Origin: Clostridia bacterium
GTDB taxonomy: Bacteria; Bacillota; Clostridia; Christensenellales; Aristaeellaceae
NCBI GenBank assembly: GCA_017543905.1
Contig: JAFYFC010000055.1
Location: forward strand, 1 to 64,000
Direction of reading: 5' to 3'
DNA: 64,000 bases
Part shown: positions 1 to 9,029 of the stretch, one piece after another
Position numbering within the stretch: the stretch's first letter is position 1
Layout of the letters: each line of letters begins with the position of its first letter
Notes under the pieces: generated by a model
Databases searched by the model: none
What the model was told of the DNA's origin: nothing
What the model saw: the letters and a program-made list of their open reading frames with translations, nothing else
Program-made: the position numbers and the translations under genes

Positions 1-921
1 ATGGATGGCGCGATACTGGTCGTATCCTCTGCGGACGGCCCGATGCCCCAGACCCGTGAGCACATCCTGCTTGCCCGTCAGGTCGGCGTTCCCTACATCG
101 TAGTATTCATGAACAAGGTAGACCAGGTAGACGACGAAGAGCTGCTTGATCTGGTAGAGATGGAAGTACGCGAGCTGCTGAGCGAGTACGGCTTCCCGGG
201 CGACGACATTCCCGTGATAAAGGGCTCCGCGCTGAAGGCGCTGGAAGCGCTGACGGCGGGCGGCGTAGCGAAGGATCTGCCGGAATGCAAGTGCATATTC
301 GAGCTGATGGACGCTGTGGACTCCTACATTCCGGATCCCGAGCGCGATACCGACAAGCCCTTCCTGTGCCCCGTCGAAGACGTGTTCACGATCACCGGCC
401 GCGGCACCGTCGCCACCGGCAGAGTCGAGCGCGGCGTAGTGCGCATGGGCGACCAGGTCGAGATCGTAGGTCTGTCCGACGAGAAGAAGACGACCGTCGT
501 AACGGGCGTCGAGATGTTCAGAAAGACTCTGGACTACGCCGAGGCGGGCGACAACGTAGGCCTTTTGCTGCGCGGCATACAGCGCACTGAGATCGAGCGC
601 GGTCAGGTGCTTGCGAAGCCCGGCAGCATTCATCCTCACACCCACTTCACCGGTCAGGTGTACGTTCTGACCAAGGAAGAGGGCGGCCGTCATACCCCGT
701 TCTTCAACGGCTACCGTCCGCAGTTCTACTTCAGGACCACCGACGTTACCGGCAACATCAAGCTGCCCGACGGAGTGGAAATGGTTATGCCAGGCGACAA
801 CATCGACATGGAAATAACCCTGATCACCCCCATCGCCTGTGAGGAAGGCCTCCGCTTCGCTATCCGCGAGGGCGGCCGCACCGTAGGCAGCGGCGTCGTT
901 ATCAAGATTCTTGACGACTGA
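1..921 (+). CDS. tuf: Elongation factor Tu, 3' part (gene starts before the window)
   Basis: EF-Tu is the GTPase that delivers aminoacyl-tRNA to the ribosomal A site. The 306 residues seen match EF-Tu from about residue 90 of the usual ~395 to the end. The G4 motif NKVD lies near residue 38 and the G5-like GSALKAL near residue 75, followed by the two beta-barrel domains with [14 protein letters not shown] and the C-terminal VVIKILDD. The P-loop and switch I are missing because the window begins inside the gene. The ATG at base 1 is an internal methionine (the usual [11 protein letters not shown] context), not the true start. A rho-independent terminator follows 13 nt after the stop. Confidence 0.97.
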   Translation: MDGAILVVSSADGPMPQTREHILLARQVGVPYIVVFMNKVDQVDDEELLDLVEMEVRELLSEYGFPGDDIPVIKGSALKALEALTAGGVAKDLPECKCIFELMDAVDSYIPDPERDTDKPFLCPVEDVFTITGRGTVATGRVERGVVRMGDQVEIVGLSDEKKTTVVTGVEMFRKTLDYAEAGDNVGLLLRGIQRTEIERGQVLAKPGSIHPHTHFTGQVYVLTKEEGGRHTPFFNGYRPQFYFRTTDVTGNIKLPDGVEMVMPGDNIDMEITLITPIACEEGLRFAIREGGRTVGSGVVIKILDD

Positions 922-934
922 TTATAAACGCTCG

Positions 935-962
935 AAAGCCGGCCAAATGGCCGGCTTTTTCT
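935..962 (+). terminator. Rho-independent terminator of tuf
   Basis: A perfect 10-bp stem (935-944 with 949-958) closes on an AAAT loop and ends in a T run. It lies between tuf and the convergent peptidase gene, and the A-rich left arm lets it act weakly in the other direction too. Confidence 0.9.
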
Positions 963-980
963 ATTTCTTAGTATATGGGT

Positions 981-2000
981 TTATATGAATTCTTTTAGCG
1001 AATGCCTTACTTTACCGTTATATCCGATCACTTTGTCGGCATTCAGCATGGAGGAGAGCACTGCTTCCTGAACGGCTTCTGCACATGCCCTGAAGGCATG
1101 GTCAATAACACTTTCGTTTAAGTATTCTGCTTGCCTGAATGCGGAATCTATATTATAGAGCCTGTTTGCCGTAGTAAATCCTATGAAGATATCGCCGCTG
1201 CCGTGTCCGAGATAAGAGCCGTTTCTGATTAATCCGATAGAAGCGCGCTTAAGTATCCGCTTTAACTGCCTGCTGCTGACAGGAAGATCAGTAGCGATTA
1301 TTACTATGCAGGAGCCTTTGTCCGGGGTGTCTTCGTTAAGCGTAGAATTGATTTCCTTGCCTATATCACGACCGCAGATATTCAGGTCTGCGAGCCGCCC
1401 GTGATTTGTCTGCGCGAGCACACCGAGATTGAAAATGCGGCCGTCAAGTGTAATAATACGGCTGGACGTGCCCACGCCGCCTTTTAAGCCGTGACATGTC
1501 ATGCCTTTGCCGCAGCCGACGTCGCCAAGCTCGAAATCAACGGCGGCAGATTCGATTGCCGAAAACACATGCTCCTTATGTACGGCTCTCAAGGATATGT
1601 CGTTAAGGGAAGCGTCGTTGCATTCACATACGATAGGATTTACGCTTGTAAGCGTAATGCCGTCGCGCTTGCAGAGATCAAGCATGTATTCGACCGCAGC
1701 GTCATGCACAAGCCCGACGTTCAGCGTATTTGTAAGAAAAACAGGGGTTTCTAAAGTGCCGAGCTCTTCGAGCTGCACAAGTCCCAGCGTCTTTCCAAAT
1801 CCGTTAAGCACGAAAGATGCCGCTATCAGCTTATCGCGGAAAACATTGCCTTCGCAGGGCATAACGACTGTAACGCCTGTTTTGGAACACGTTGTATCTA
1901 TCGTACAATGCCCGACCTTCACACCTGCTACGTCGCATATTGAATTTAGTTTTCCGTGAGGCATTTCGCCGATGCTTATGCCGAAATCGCGAACATCCAT
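981..2000 (-). CDS. P1 family peptidase (DmpA/BapA-like, S58)
   Basis: A 339-residue member of the DmpA/ornithine-acyltransferase-like fold. These N-terminal nucleophile hydrolases cleave N-terminal or beta-amino-acid peptide bonds and self-process before a catalytic Ser/Thr. The opening DVAGVKVGHCTI is typical. The central GLKGGVGTSSR, around residues 165-180, contains the expected processing region, and the NPIVCECND segment matches the family. The ATG at 2000 is chosen because GAGG sits 7 nt upstream, whereas the ATG at 2006 has it only 1 nt away. The gene begins 2 nt after the stop of the GH2 gene and is surely co-transcribed with it. Its physiological substrate cannot be read from the sequence. 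Confidence 0.88.
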   Translation of the reverse strand: MDVRDFGISIGEMPHGKLNSICDVAGVKVGHCTIDTTCSKTGVTVVMPCEGNVFRDKLIAASFVLNGFGKTLGLVQLEELGTLETPVFLTNTLNVGLVHDAAVEYMLDLCKRDGITLTSVNPIVCECNDASLNDISLRAVHKEHVFSAIESAAVDFELGDVGCGKGMTCHGLKGGVGTSSRIITLDGRIFNLGVLAQTNHGRLADLNICGRDIGKEINSTLNEDTPDKGSCIVIIATDLPVSSRQLKRILKRASIGLIRNGSYLGHGSGDIFIGFTTANRLYNIDSAFRQAEYLNESVIDHAFRACAEAVQEAVLSSMLNADKVIGYNGKVRHSLKEFI

Positions 2001-2002
2001 AG

Positions 2003-4234
2003 TCATTCCTCGTCGATTATTTTTGCCCATTTGAGTGCTCGTGCAGTGTCGAACGGCGGAAAACCGCACAGATAGTGGTTTTTATACTTTCTTCCGTCAA
2101 TGAACCATTCGATTATGATAAGCCTTTGCTTGCTGGCGATCACCCTGAGCGAGCCGATGACGGCATTTTCGTTTGCCTGTGAAAACTCGTCGCCTTCAAA
2201 CAGGACCTCTCCTGTTCCCGCGTCTGCCAGACGCACGTGGACGCCTGCGCTGCGTCGGCTGTCGTTTGCAAGTATTATATCCTGCGACCAGCCCGACGGC
2301 TCGTCAAGTATCACGCAGATGGGTGTCTGGACGCGCCTGATAGTATCGAATGCGCGCTTTTTCACATAATACCAATCGACGACGCTGTCGGAAATCTGAG
2401 GCCAGCCGTCTATCATATTCCACCAGATTATGCCGGTGCGGCGCCATTTTTTGATGCGGGTCTGTTCTATGAAGAATTTTTTAGCTTCCGCCTGAGTGAA
2501 CTGACTCTGAAACGCGAAGGTTTCAAGATCGGTGCTTGCTGCGCCGAAAAGAAGCTCGACCTGATCCTTCATTAGCTTGTTGCGATCGTAACCGCGTTTC
2601 ATGTATGGACGGTATTCACAGCTGTGCGCCGTAAGCGCTTCGCCTTCGCCGGCCTCGAGCTCTGCCTTTGGTATAAAACGCATGAGGCTTTCGGGCGAGG
2701 GACAGCCGTGATAACCGCATTCGCTTATAAAATGCGCGCTCGTGAGCCTGTAAAAATCGTCTTTGTAATATGCGCGCGGTCCCCAGCAGTGCTGTTCGGG
2801 TACAGCGTAACGCCTGAAGCCCTCCGGAATATAGGGACTTGACGGAATAAAAATCCTGAAGGGATCGTTTTCTCTGACTGCACGGGGAAGCACCTCGCGC
2901 GTAAGCGAATTGTATCTGTTTGTATCAGGACTGTATCCGCGTCCTATGTAGGTTTCGTCGACCTCGTTGTCGCCTGCCCAAAGCAGTATGCAGGGATGAT
3001 TGCGGTGTTTGCGGATTACGCTGACGGCTTCTTCATATATAGTCTTTTTGAACTCGTCGTACTGCGGATATACCGCGCAGGCCATCGAAAAGTCGTGCCA
3101 TACCAGAATTCCGTTTTTGTCGCAAAGCTCGAACAGCTCTTTGTCTTCATATACGTTGCCGCCCCAGAGCCGCAGTATATTACAGCCGCATTCTTTGTAC
3201 AGCTCGATTGCGTTTGCGTATCTGGCTTTGTCACGGCTGTGGAACGCATCCATCGGAACCCAGTTTGCGCCTTTCGCTAAAACGGGCACGCCGTTTATTT
3301 TTATAAGGAATTCGCCGGAGTCGCCCTCTAACATTTTATGCACTACTTCGGCAGTACGTATTCCTACGGTTTCGGTTATCTGATCAAGAACCGTACCGTT
3401 TTTAAGCAGCTCTGTCTTCGCGGTATAGGTTTCCGCTTCTCCGTATCCAAGCGGCCACCACAGGCGCGGATTCTGAAGCGTGAACGTATATTCCGCGCTT
3501 GTAAAATGTACGCTTTTTTCATAAACGGTGTTACCGTCAAGGCTTAGCCGTACAATGTAACCGTCAAGGTCGGAGTCTTCTGAGACAAAACGGAATTTGT
3601 GCAGCACCATAGCGAATTTACTGCTTGCAGACTTAACCGCGAAATAGGTCTGGGTAAGTCGCGCTGCGCTTCTGCTTTCTATATAAACACTGCGCCATAA
3701 GCCCGCAGAGGGGAAGCGCGGCATTATATCCCAGCCGAAGGAATGCGCAGGCATTCGAAGATATGTATACTCGTCGTTTCCTTCACAGCCGCTTATGCTT
3801 ACGGGGTAATCGCTTTTTCTTGCATGCAGTATAGCCGAATGCAGATAAACGCACAGCGTATGAGTATCTTCATTATTCAGAAATGAAGTGATTTCAAGCT
3901 CGTGAGGTATCAGAGCGTTTTCGAAATGGGCGGCTGAAATTCCGTCGATAAGAATATCCGCAATACAGTTAACTCCCTCAAAAACGATATACAGCTTTTC
4001 GCTTGTTTTGATATTTTCCGGCAGGCGGAACGTACGGCTGTACTCCCAGTTCCAGGTTTCGTATTTACGGTAAAGGTATTCGTTTGCCGCATAATAAGGA
4101 TCGGGCTCAGTCCCGTTTTTCCAAAGCTCAAGCTCGACATTGTCGGGCACAGAGGCATTCATAGTTATTGAGGCTTCAGATTCACCGGGTTTATAGCCCT
4201 TCAGCAGCCATTCTCCGTCTAAATAGTATTTCAT
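2003..4234 (-). CDS. Glycoside hydrolase family 2, beta-mannosidase-like
   Basis: A 743-residue GH2 enzyme likely to remove terminal beta-mannose from oligosaccharides. The N-terminal jelly-roll sugar-binding domain (about 1-190) is followed by an Ig-like domain and a TIM barrel. The acid/base Glu is in WAGDNEVDE (about E424) and the nucleophile in FISECGYHG (about E505). No signal peptide is seen, so it probably acts in the cytoplasm on imported oligosaccharides. The ATG at 4234 has GAGGTG just upstream, while longer reading frames run through the promoter region. It leads a two-gene operon with the P1 peptidase. Family membership is firm; beta-mannosidase rather than another GH2 specificity is inferred. 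Confidence 0.87.
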   Translation of the reverse strand: MKYYLDGEWLLKGYKPGESEASITMNASVPDNVELELWKNGTEPDPYYAANEYLYRKYETWNWEYSRTFRLPENIKTSEKLYIVFEGVNCIADILIDGISAAHFENALIPHELEITSFLNNEDTHTLCVYLHSAILHARKSDYPVSISGCEGNDEYTYLRMPAHSFGWDIMPRFPSAGLWRSVYIESRSAARLTQTYFAVKSASSKFAMVLHKFRFVSEDSDLDGYIVRLSLDGNTVYEKSVHFTSAEYTFTLQNPRLWWPLGYGEAETYTAKTELLKNGTVLDQITETVGIRTAEVVHKMLEGDSGEFLIKINGVPVLAKGANWVPMDAFHSRDKARYANAIELYKECGCNILRLWGGNVYEDKELFELCDKNGILVWHDFSMACAVYPQYDEFKKTIYEEAVSVIRKHRNHPCILLWAGDNEVDETYIGRGYSPDTNRYNSLTREVLPRAVRENDPFRIFIPSSPYIPEGFRRYAVPEQHCWGPRAYYKDDFYRLTSAHFISECGYHGCPSPESLMRFIPKAELEAGEGEALTAHSCEYRPYMKRGYDRNKLMKDQVELLFGAASTDLETFAFQSQFTQAEAKKFFIEQTRIKKWRRTGIIWWNMIDGWPQISDSVVDWYYVKKRAFDTIRRVQTPICVILDEPSGWSQDIILANDSRRSAGVHVRLADAGTGEVLFEGDEFSQANENAVIGSLRVIASKQRLIIIEWFIDGRKYKNHYLCGFPPFDTARALKWAKIIDEE

Positions 4235-4258
4235 AAGAACACCTCTGCATTTTTTTGC

Positions 4259-4264
4259 ATTATA
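4259..4264 (-). promoter_or_regulatory. Candidate -10 box for the GH2-peptidase operon
   Basis: A perfect TATAAT on the minus strand lies 25 nt upstream of the GH2 start. No good -35 was found at 16-18 nt, so an activator or an extended -10 may be involved. Confidence 0.4.
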
Positions 4265-4375
4265 ACATAAAACTCGGTTGAGCGGTTTGAAATTCAGAAC
4301 TGTAATACTAATGTAATCAATGCACACAACTTAGATAAAAGTGAAATAAATTTTAAAAAATTAAAGAAACATGTA

Positions 4376-4404
4376 TTTACTATACGGCAAGGAAATGATA
4401 TAAT
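4376..4404 (+). promoter_or_regulatory. Candidate sigma-A promoter of the long plus-strand gene run
   Basis: TTTACT (4376-4381) and TATAAT (4399-4404) are separated by 17 nt. They lie 30 nt upstream of the THUMP methyltransferase and are the only clear promoter before the packed 4435-22643 gene run. Confidence 0.6.
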
Positions 4405-4434
4405 TATCTGAGTTGTTATGAGGGGTAAATTCGC

Positions 4435-5598
4435 ATGAAATGGATCGCATCCGCCGCCTTCGGCATGGAGGGTATAACCGGAAAAGACCTGAAGCGTCTT
4501 GGCGCGGAAAACGTGGAAGTAATGAGCATCGGAGGCGCGCGCTTCGAAGGCGGTTTTGACACTGCCATGAAGGCGAATCTCTGGCTGCGCAATGCGGATC
4601 ACGTTTTTATGATAGCTGCGGAATTTCAGGCGAAAAGCTTTGACGAGCTGTATGAAGGCGTCAAGCAGATCGATTGGACTATGTATCTTGAACAAGATAC
4701 AGCTTTTCCGATAAGAGCGCATTGTGTAAAGAGCGTGCTTATGAGCCCTTCAGACTGTCAAAAGATCGTAAAAAAAGCGATTGCGGACAAGCTGGGCGCG
4801 CGTTACGGTCTGCACATTCTGCCCGAAACAGGCAGCACTGTGCAGATAGACGTAAATATCCGAAACGACAATGTGCTGATCATGCTGGACGCTTCAGGCG
4901 AGCCTCTCTCAAAGCGCGGCTACCGCACATGGAACGGAGAAGCGCCTCTGCGCGAAACGCTTGCCGCCGCGCTCGTATTGACGAGTAATTGGCATCCGTG
5001 GCAGCCGCTGTACGACCCCTGCTGCGGCACAGGCACGCTGCTCATCGAGGCGGCCTTTATTGCGTTAAACCGCGCTCCCGGCCTGCGCCGCGCATTCGCA
5101 ATGGAAAAATGGCCATTTGCGGACAAACTAATGATGGAAACGGCCAGACGCGAAGCGCAGAGCAGGTACGACGAATGCGCCGTGCGTGAAATACGCATAG
5201 CCGGCTCGGACATAGATCCCGAAGCTATCGAGCTTGCCGAACGTCATATACGTCAGGCAGGCCTTTCAAATCGGATAGAGCTAAATACAGCCGACATGCG
5301 CGACATCGTGCTGGGCGGCGAACCGGGCGCGATAATAGCCAATCCGCCGTACGGCGAACGTATAGGAGACAGGAGAGCCGCGCACGCGGTAGCAAGGCAG
5401 CTTGGCGAGCTTTCTAAACGCTGCCAGGGGTGGAACGTATACGTCTTCACGGCTGACATGGGCTTTGAACGCGAATTCGGAAAACGTGCCACGCGCAGAC
5501 GCAGATTCTATAACGGCAAAATCGAATGCGAATTCCATATGTTCGAAAACAATACTGCAAAACATGCTGAAGATAAGGCAACCGGGAGGAATAGATGA
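4435..5598 (+). CDS. THUMP-domain RNA guanine-N2 methyltransferase (RlmL/YpsC type)
   Basis: A 387-residue SAM-dependent methyltransferase expected to make m2G in 23S rRNA, like E. coli RlmL (N-terminal half) and Bacillus YpsC. The N-terminal ferredoxin-like/THUMP region (about 1-160) binds RNA. The Rossmann domain carries the SAM motif DPCCGTGTLLIEA near residue 197 and the catalytic NPPYGERI near residue 302, typical of N2-guanine methylation. GAGGGG precedes the ATG by 9 nt. It is the first gene of a long co-directional run, and its stop overlaps the next start in an ATGA. Confidence 0.92.
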   Translation: MKWIASAAFGMEGITGKDLKRLGAENVEVMSIGGARFEGGFDTAMKANLWLRNADHVFMIAAEFQAKSFDELYEGVKQIDWTMYLEQDTAFPIRAHCVKSVLMSPSDCQKIVKKAIADKLGARYGLHILPETGSTVQIDVNIRNDNVLIMLDASGEPLSKRGYRTWNGEAPLRETLAAALVLTSNWHPWQPLYDPCCGTGTLLIEAAFIALNRAPGLRRAFAMEKWPFADKLMMETARREAQSRYDECAVREIRIAGSDIDPEAIELAERHIRQAGLSNRIELNTADMRDIVLGGEPGAIIANPPYGERIGDRRAAHAVARQLGELSKRCQGWNVYVFTADMGFEREFGKRATRRRRFYNGKIECEFHMFENNTAKHAEDKATGRNR

Positions 5599-7502
5599 AA
5601 TCTTTTTTCAACAGAAAACCTCTTACAGCTAACAGCATAACGCACCTGAGTCTCGGCAAAATAAAGCCTGACGGATGGCTGCAGGAACAAATAAGCATAA
5701 TCGCCGAAGCCTTTAATGAAAAATGCGGCTCGGCTCGTCAGAGCACCAAAAATACAGATTACTTTTTGAAACTTGAAGGAGTTGTTCCGTATGCTTTTGC
5801 GGCACTTGTGCACCTTGCATTCGTCTCAGATAACGAGCTTCTGAAAAAACAGGCAGAATGCTGTGTAGAGGCTCTTGTAAAGAGCCAGCGTGAAGACGGC
5901 CTGTTTGCAAGTGCTGAAAAGGAAGACTATCTTTCGCGTACGATTTGCCTCAAGGCCGTGTATGCGTACCTTGAAGCCACGGGGGATCGCCGCATACTCG
6001 CGTTTATCGACAGATATCTTAAATACCTGTACAAAACGCTGCAAACGGTACCGCTGCGCGGTAAAGCCTGTGCCGTCGGTATCGACAATATCTATGTCGC
6101 GCTTAAGATATACAACATAACCGGACAGGCATATCTGCTGGAGCTTTGCAAAAAGCTGCGCACGCAGCTGCTCGACTGGACGAGCATATTCCATACATTC
6201 CCCAACATTCAGCCTCTTTCAAAATCCATGCCGTGGAAGCGTTTAAAGGAAGGCATCGATTCTGAACGCAAGGAGCTGATAGGTGAGGAGCATCCGTTTT
6301 TCGCTGTGTATTACAATCAGTCGAACGGTGAAAACGTTGCATACGGCTTAAAGCAGCCAGCGCTTATCGGAACCTTCAAAACCGGCTATAAGGAGCAAAG
6401 CGGTTTCAGAGTCGGATGGGAGAAGCTTATGCGTTATCACGGCACAGCTGCCGAGATGTATACGTGTGACAGGCACCTTAACGGCGCTGATCCCGCACGC
6501 GGAATAGACACTGCGGCGATAGGCGAGCTTATCGCAAGCCTTTCCGATATACTCGATCTGACGAACGGCGACAGCGACATATGCGAGAAGCTTGAGAAGG
6601 CAGCGTACAACCTGCTGCCCGCCGCATTAAGCTCTGATGCAAGCGCCTCTCAAAAGCTCGAGCAGGTAAACCAAATTAATTGCAGCAGCAGCGGACACAT
6701 ATGGTACAACGCCGAAGAAGACGCAAACGTTTTTAAAGACGAGCTAACACGGGAATACTGCGCGCTCGTGCGCGCATGGCCGTACTTTGCTGCGTCATTA
6801 TGGTATGCCACTGAAGACGACGGACTGTATGCCGCAGGCTATGCTCCGTGTACCGTGAGCCATGTGGTAGACAGCGTACCAATAAAGCTGAGCGTCGGCG
6901 GCGGTTATCCTTTTGCAGACGAAGTGCAGATAAAAATCGAAGCAAAACGCACAGTGGAAATACCGCTATACCTGCGTATTCCGCATTGGGCGCTCAACCC
7001 GATGATAATTCTTCCGGGCGGGGAGATAATGAGTGTTAAAGCGGGTGAAACCGCCTGTCTCAGAGAAAAATGGGAAAACGAATCCGTGATAAAGCTGCTT
7101 CTGAACCGTGATGTAAGGATCACAAGCTGCGCGCGTCATTCCGCGGGAGTGGAGGCAGGTCCGCTGCTGATGGCTTTAAACCTTAAAGCAGAAGAATCCG
7201 CTGAAGGAACCAAAGGCGCGATCTCAGCGTCACAGGATTGGGCTTACGGGTTTTCTTCTGACGAACCGATGAAGCTGGTTTATTCGGACGAAACGCCGCC
7301 CGCATTCAAAAACAGAAAAGCGGCATTGAGCGTACACGCAAAAATATACCCATGCCCGCAGTGGACTGCCGAAAACGGAGATACCGGCTCAATACCGGTA
7401 AGTCCCAAATGCCAGAAAGCCGACGTCATAACAGCAGAGCTTGTACCCTTCGGCTTTACGGATTTAAGGATCGCTCAGTTCCCGGTAGTTCAAACAGACT
7501 GA
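5595..7502 (+). CDS. GH127-like (DUF1680) protein, possible beta-L-arabinofuranosidase
   Basis: A 635-residue DUF1680 protein. Family members are (alpha/alpha)6-barrel beta-L-arabinofuranosidases using a zinc-bound cysteine nucleophile. Family-like features include GWLQEQ near the start, DYFLKLEG, the helical SLWYATEDDGLYAAGYAP block and a C-terminal beta domain. The usual adjacent Cys-Cys before the WP...SLW segment is not visible; EYCALVRAWP has a single cysteine. Catalysis by the standard mechanism is therefore doubtful. The start overlaps the methyltransferase stop (ATGA) behind GGGAGG. No signal peptide is seen. Family assignment is good; activity is uncertain. Confidence 0.75.
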   Translation: MKSFFNRKPLTANSITHLSLGKIKPDGWLQEQISIIAEAFNEKCGSARQSTKNTDYFLKLEGVVPYAFAALVHLAFVSDNELLKKQAECCVEALVKSQREDGLFASAEKEDYLSRTICLKAVYAYLEATGDRRILAFIDRYLKYLYKTLQTVPLRGKACAVGIDNIYVALKIYNITGQAYLLELCKKLRTQLLDWTSIFHTFPNIQPLSKSMPWKRLKEGIDSERKELIGEEHPFFAVYYNQSNGENVAYGLKQPALIGTFKTGYKEQSGFRVGWEKLMRYHGTAAEMYTCDRHLNGADPARGIDTAAIGELIASLSDILDLTNGDSDICEKLEKAAYNLLPAALSSDASASQKLEQVNQINCSSSGHIWYNAEEDANVFKDELTREYCALVRAWPYFAASLWYATEDDGLYAAGYAPCTVSHVVDSVPIKLSVGGGYPFADEVQIKIEAKRTVEIPLYLRIPHWALNPMIILPGGEIMSVKAGETACLREKWENESVIKLLLNRDVRITSCARHSAGVEAGPLLMALNLKAEESAEGTKGAISASQDWAYGFSSDEPMKLVYSDETPPAFKNRKAALSVHAKIYPCPQWTAENGDTGSIPVSPKCQKADVITAELVPFGFTDLRIAQFPVVQTD

Positions 7503-7518
7503 TTAAACGGAGACCTAT

Positions 7519-9024
7519 ATGAAACGTTTTGTATTCGCGCTGGTATTTACGCTTGTAATACTTGGCATAGTTTTCTTCCCGCAAAAGGAAGTTGAGAGCT
7601 CTGTTACCGCATTGGCGGCCGGAGCGCCTGCGGCTACCGCCGTAACTACGCCCACTCCGGTGCCCACGCCTACACCCGTGCCAACGCCGACGCCCACTCC
7701 TACGCCGACGCCCACGCCTACGCCTTATATGATTAAGGTTAACGCGCTGTACGAGGGAATAAACGATACCAAAAACTCAAACGAAGTAAAGCGGCTGCAG
7801 GTCAGGTTAAACGAGCTCGGATATTTCGAAAGCGATATAGACGGCAAATTCGGATCGGCGACCGCTAACGCAGTTAAATATTTCCAGCAGGTCAACGGCC
7901 TGAGCGCAGACGGTATAGCGGACGCTTATACTCAGGACGTGCTTTATTCACGTGATGCGATCAAATCGCCCGGGCCCACCTCGACTCCGGTTGCATTGGG
8001 CGTACAGGGCGACGAAGTAAAAATTCTGCAGGCAAAGCTCATTCAGTATGGTTTTCTGAGCGGAACAGCCGACGGCAGCTTCGGCGCAAAAACAGAAAGC
8101 GCGGTAAAAATGGCGCAGGAATACATACACGCTATGCTTCTGCGCCGTTACGAAGCAAATCCGACGCCTACGCCAGCGCCCACCAAGCCCTGGGTGCTCC
8201 CGACGCCTACGCCGCATGTGACGCCTGAGGTCACGATCGACCCTGAAACCGGACAAACGATAAAGCTTACAGACAAAATGCCTACGCCTACGCCGACTAT
8301 CCGGCTTGCGCCTTCTCCGACTCCGTGGGCTGCGGACGGAATAGTCACCGAGGATTTATTAACGGAGCTTGCGAACCGAAATTTCGAGGCATATTATACC
8401 GATGTAAAATCCGGCGACAGCGGAGACGAGGTAAAGCGCATTCAGAATCGGCTGACGTCGCTTGGCTATATGCGAAATTCCGACGGCGTATTCGGGCCGA
8501 AGACTGAGCGCGCGCTTATGTACTTCCAGTATAAAAACGGTCTTGGTCAAAGCGGCGTAGCCGACAGAAAGACGCAGACGCGCCTGTACTCGGCAAACGC
8601 GACAGTCTCTGACGTCGTCGTAACTCAGTACAAAATAACTGTAAGCACCGCAAAGCAGCGTGTGTATGTCTATGAATGGGTGGGCAACGGCTTCAGCAAG
8701 GAACCGATAAAGACCTTCAAATGCTCAACCGGCCTAAACGATACGCCTACACCGAAGGGGACATTCTGGAATACAGGCCGTATAGGCGGAGAATGGTATT
8801 ATTTTAAGGATTTCGACTGCTGGGCAAGATATGCGTGGGTAATCAACGGAGGCATACTCTTCCATTCGGTTATATACTCGTCAAAGAGCGAGAACTCACT
8901 GCGCAGCGGCACGGTTCGCCAGCTTGGCAGCAAGGCTTCTCACGGCTGCGTACGCCTATCGGTAGAAAACGCAAAATGGATATATCAAAACTGCCCGGCA
9001 GGGACGCCTGTTACGGTGGAATAG
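7519..9024 (+). CDS. L,D-transpeptidase (YkuD) with three peptidoglycan-binding repeats and Thr-Pro linkers
   Basis: A 501-residue cell-wall enzyme predicted to make 3-3 crosslinks or attach proteins to peptidoglycan. An N-terminal hydrophobic signal-anchor (about 1-20) leads to a Thr-Pro repeat linker (about 42-70). PG_binding_1 repeats follow at about 70-135, 150-200 and 288-350, with further TP-rich linkers between them. The C-terminal YkuD domain (about 370-501) has the catalytic SHGCVRLS with Cys477 and an upstream His in GGILFHSV. It starts 16 nt after the previous stop behind a GGAG site. Proline linkers of this kind usually span the wall, so surface-proximal action is likely. Confidence 0.93.
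   Translation: MKRFVFALVFTLVILGIVFFPQKEVESSVTALAAGAPAATAVTTPTPVPTPTPVPTPTPTPTPTPTPTPYMIKVNALYEGINDTKNSNEVKRLQVRLNELGYFESDIDGKFGSATANAVKYFQQVNGLSADGIADAYTQDVLYSRDAIKSPGPTSTPVALGVQGDEVKILQAKLIQYGFLSGTADGSFGAKTESAVKMAQEYIHAMLLRRYEANPTPTPAPTKPWVLPTPTPHVTPEVTIDPETGQTIKLTDKMPTPTPTIRLAPSPTPWAADGIVTEDLLTELANRNFEAYYTDVKSGDSGDEVKRIQNRLTSLGYMRNSDGVFGPKTERALMYFQYKNGLGQSGVADRKTQTRLYSANATVSDVVVTQYKITVSTAKQRVYVYEWVGNGFSKEPIKTFKCSTGLNDTPTPKGTFWNTGRIGGEWYYFKDFDCWARYAWVINGGILFHSVIYSSKSENSLRSGTVRQLGSKASHGCVRLSVENAKWIYQNCPAGTPVTVE
7648..7726 (+). repeat. Degenerate ACNCCN tandem repeat encoding Thr-Pro linker
   Basis: Hexamer-like repeats of ACG/ACT/ACA-CCN encode alternating Thr-Pro in the L,D-transpeptidase. 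Shorter blocks of the same kind recur near 8160-8215 and 8280-8330. The reverse strand reads as an artificial Val-Gly repeat frame. Confidence 0.8.
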
Positions 9025-9029
9025 CATAA

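Noticed and set aside
7515-7715. Val-Gly repeat protein on the minus strand
   Set aside because: It is the antisense image of the Thr-Pro repeat coding DNA in the L,D-transpeptidase, with no ribosome site.
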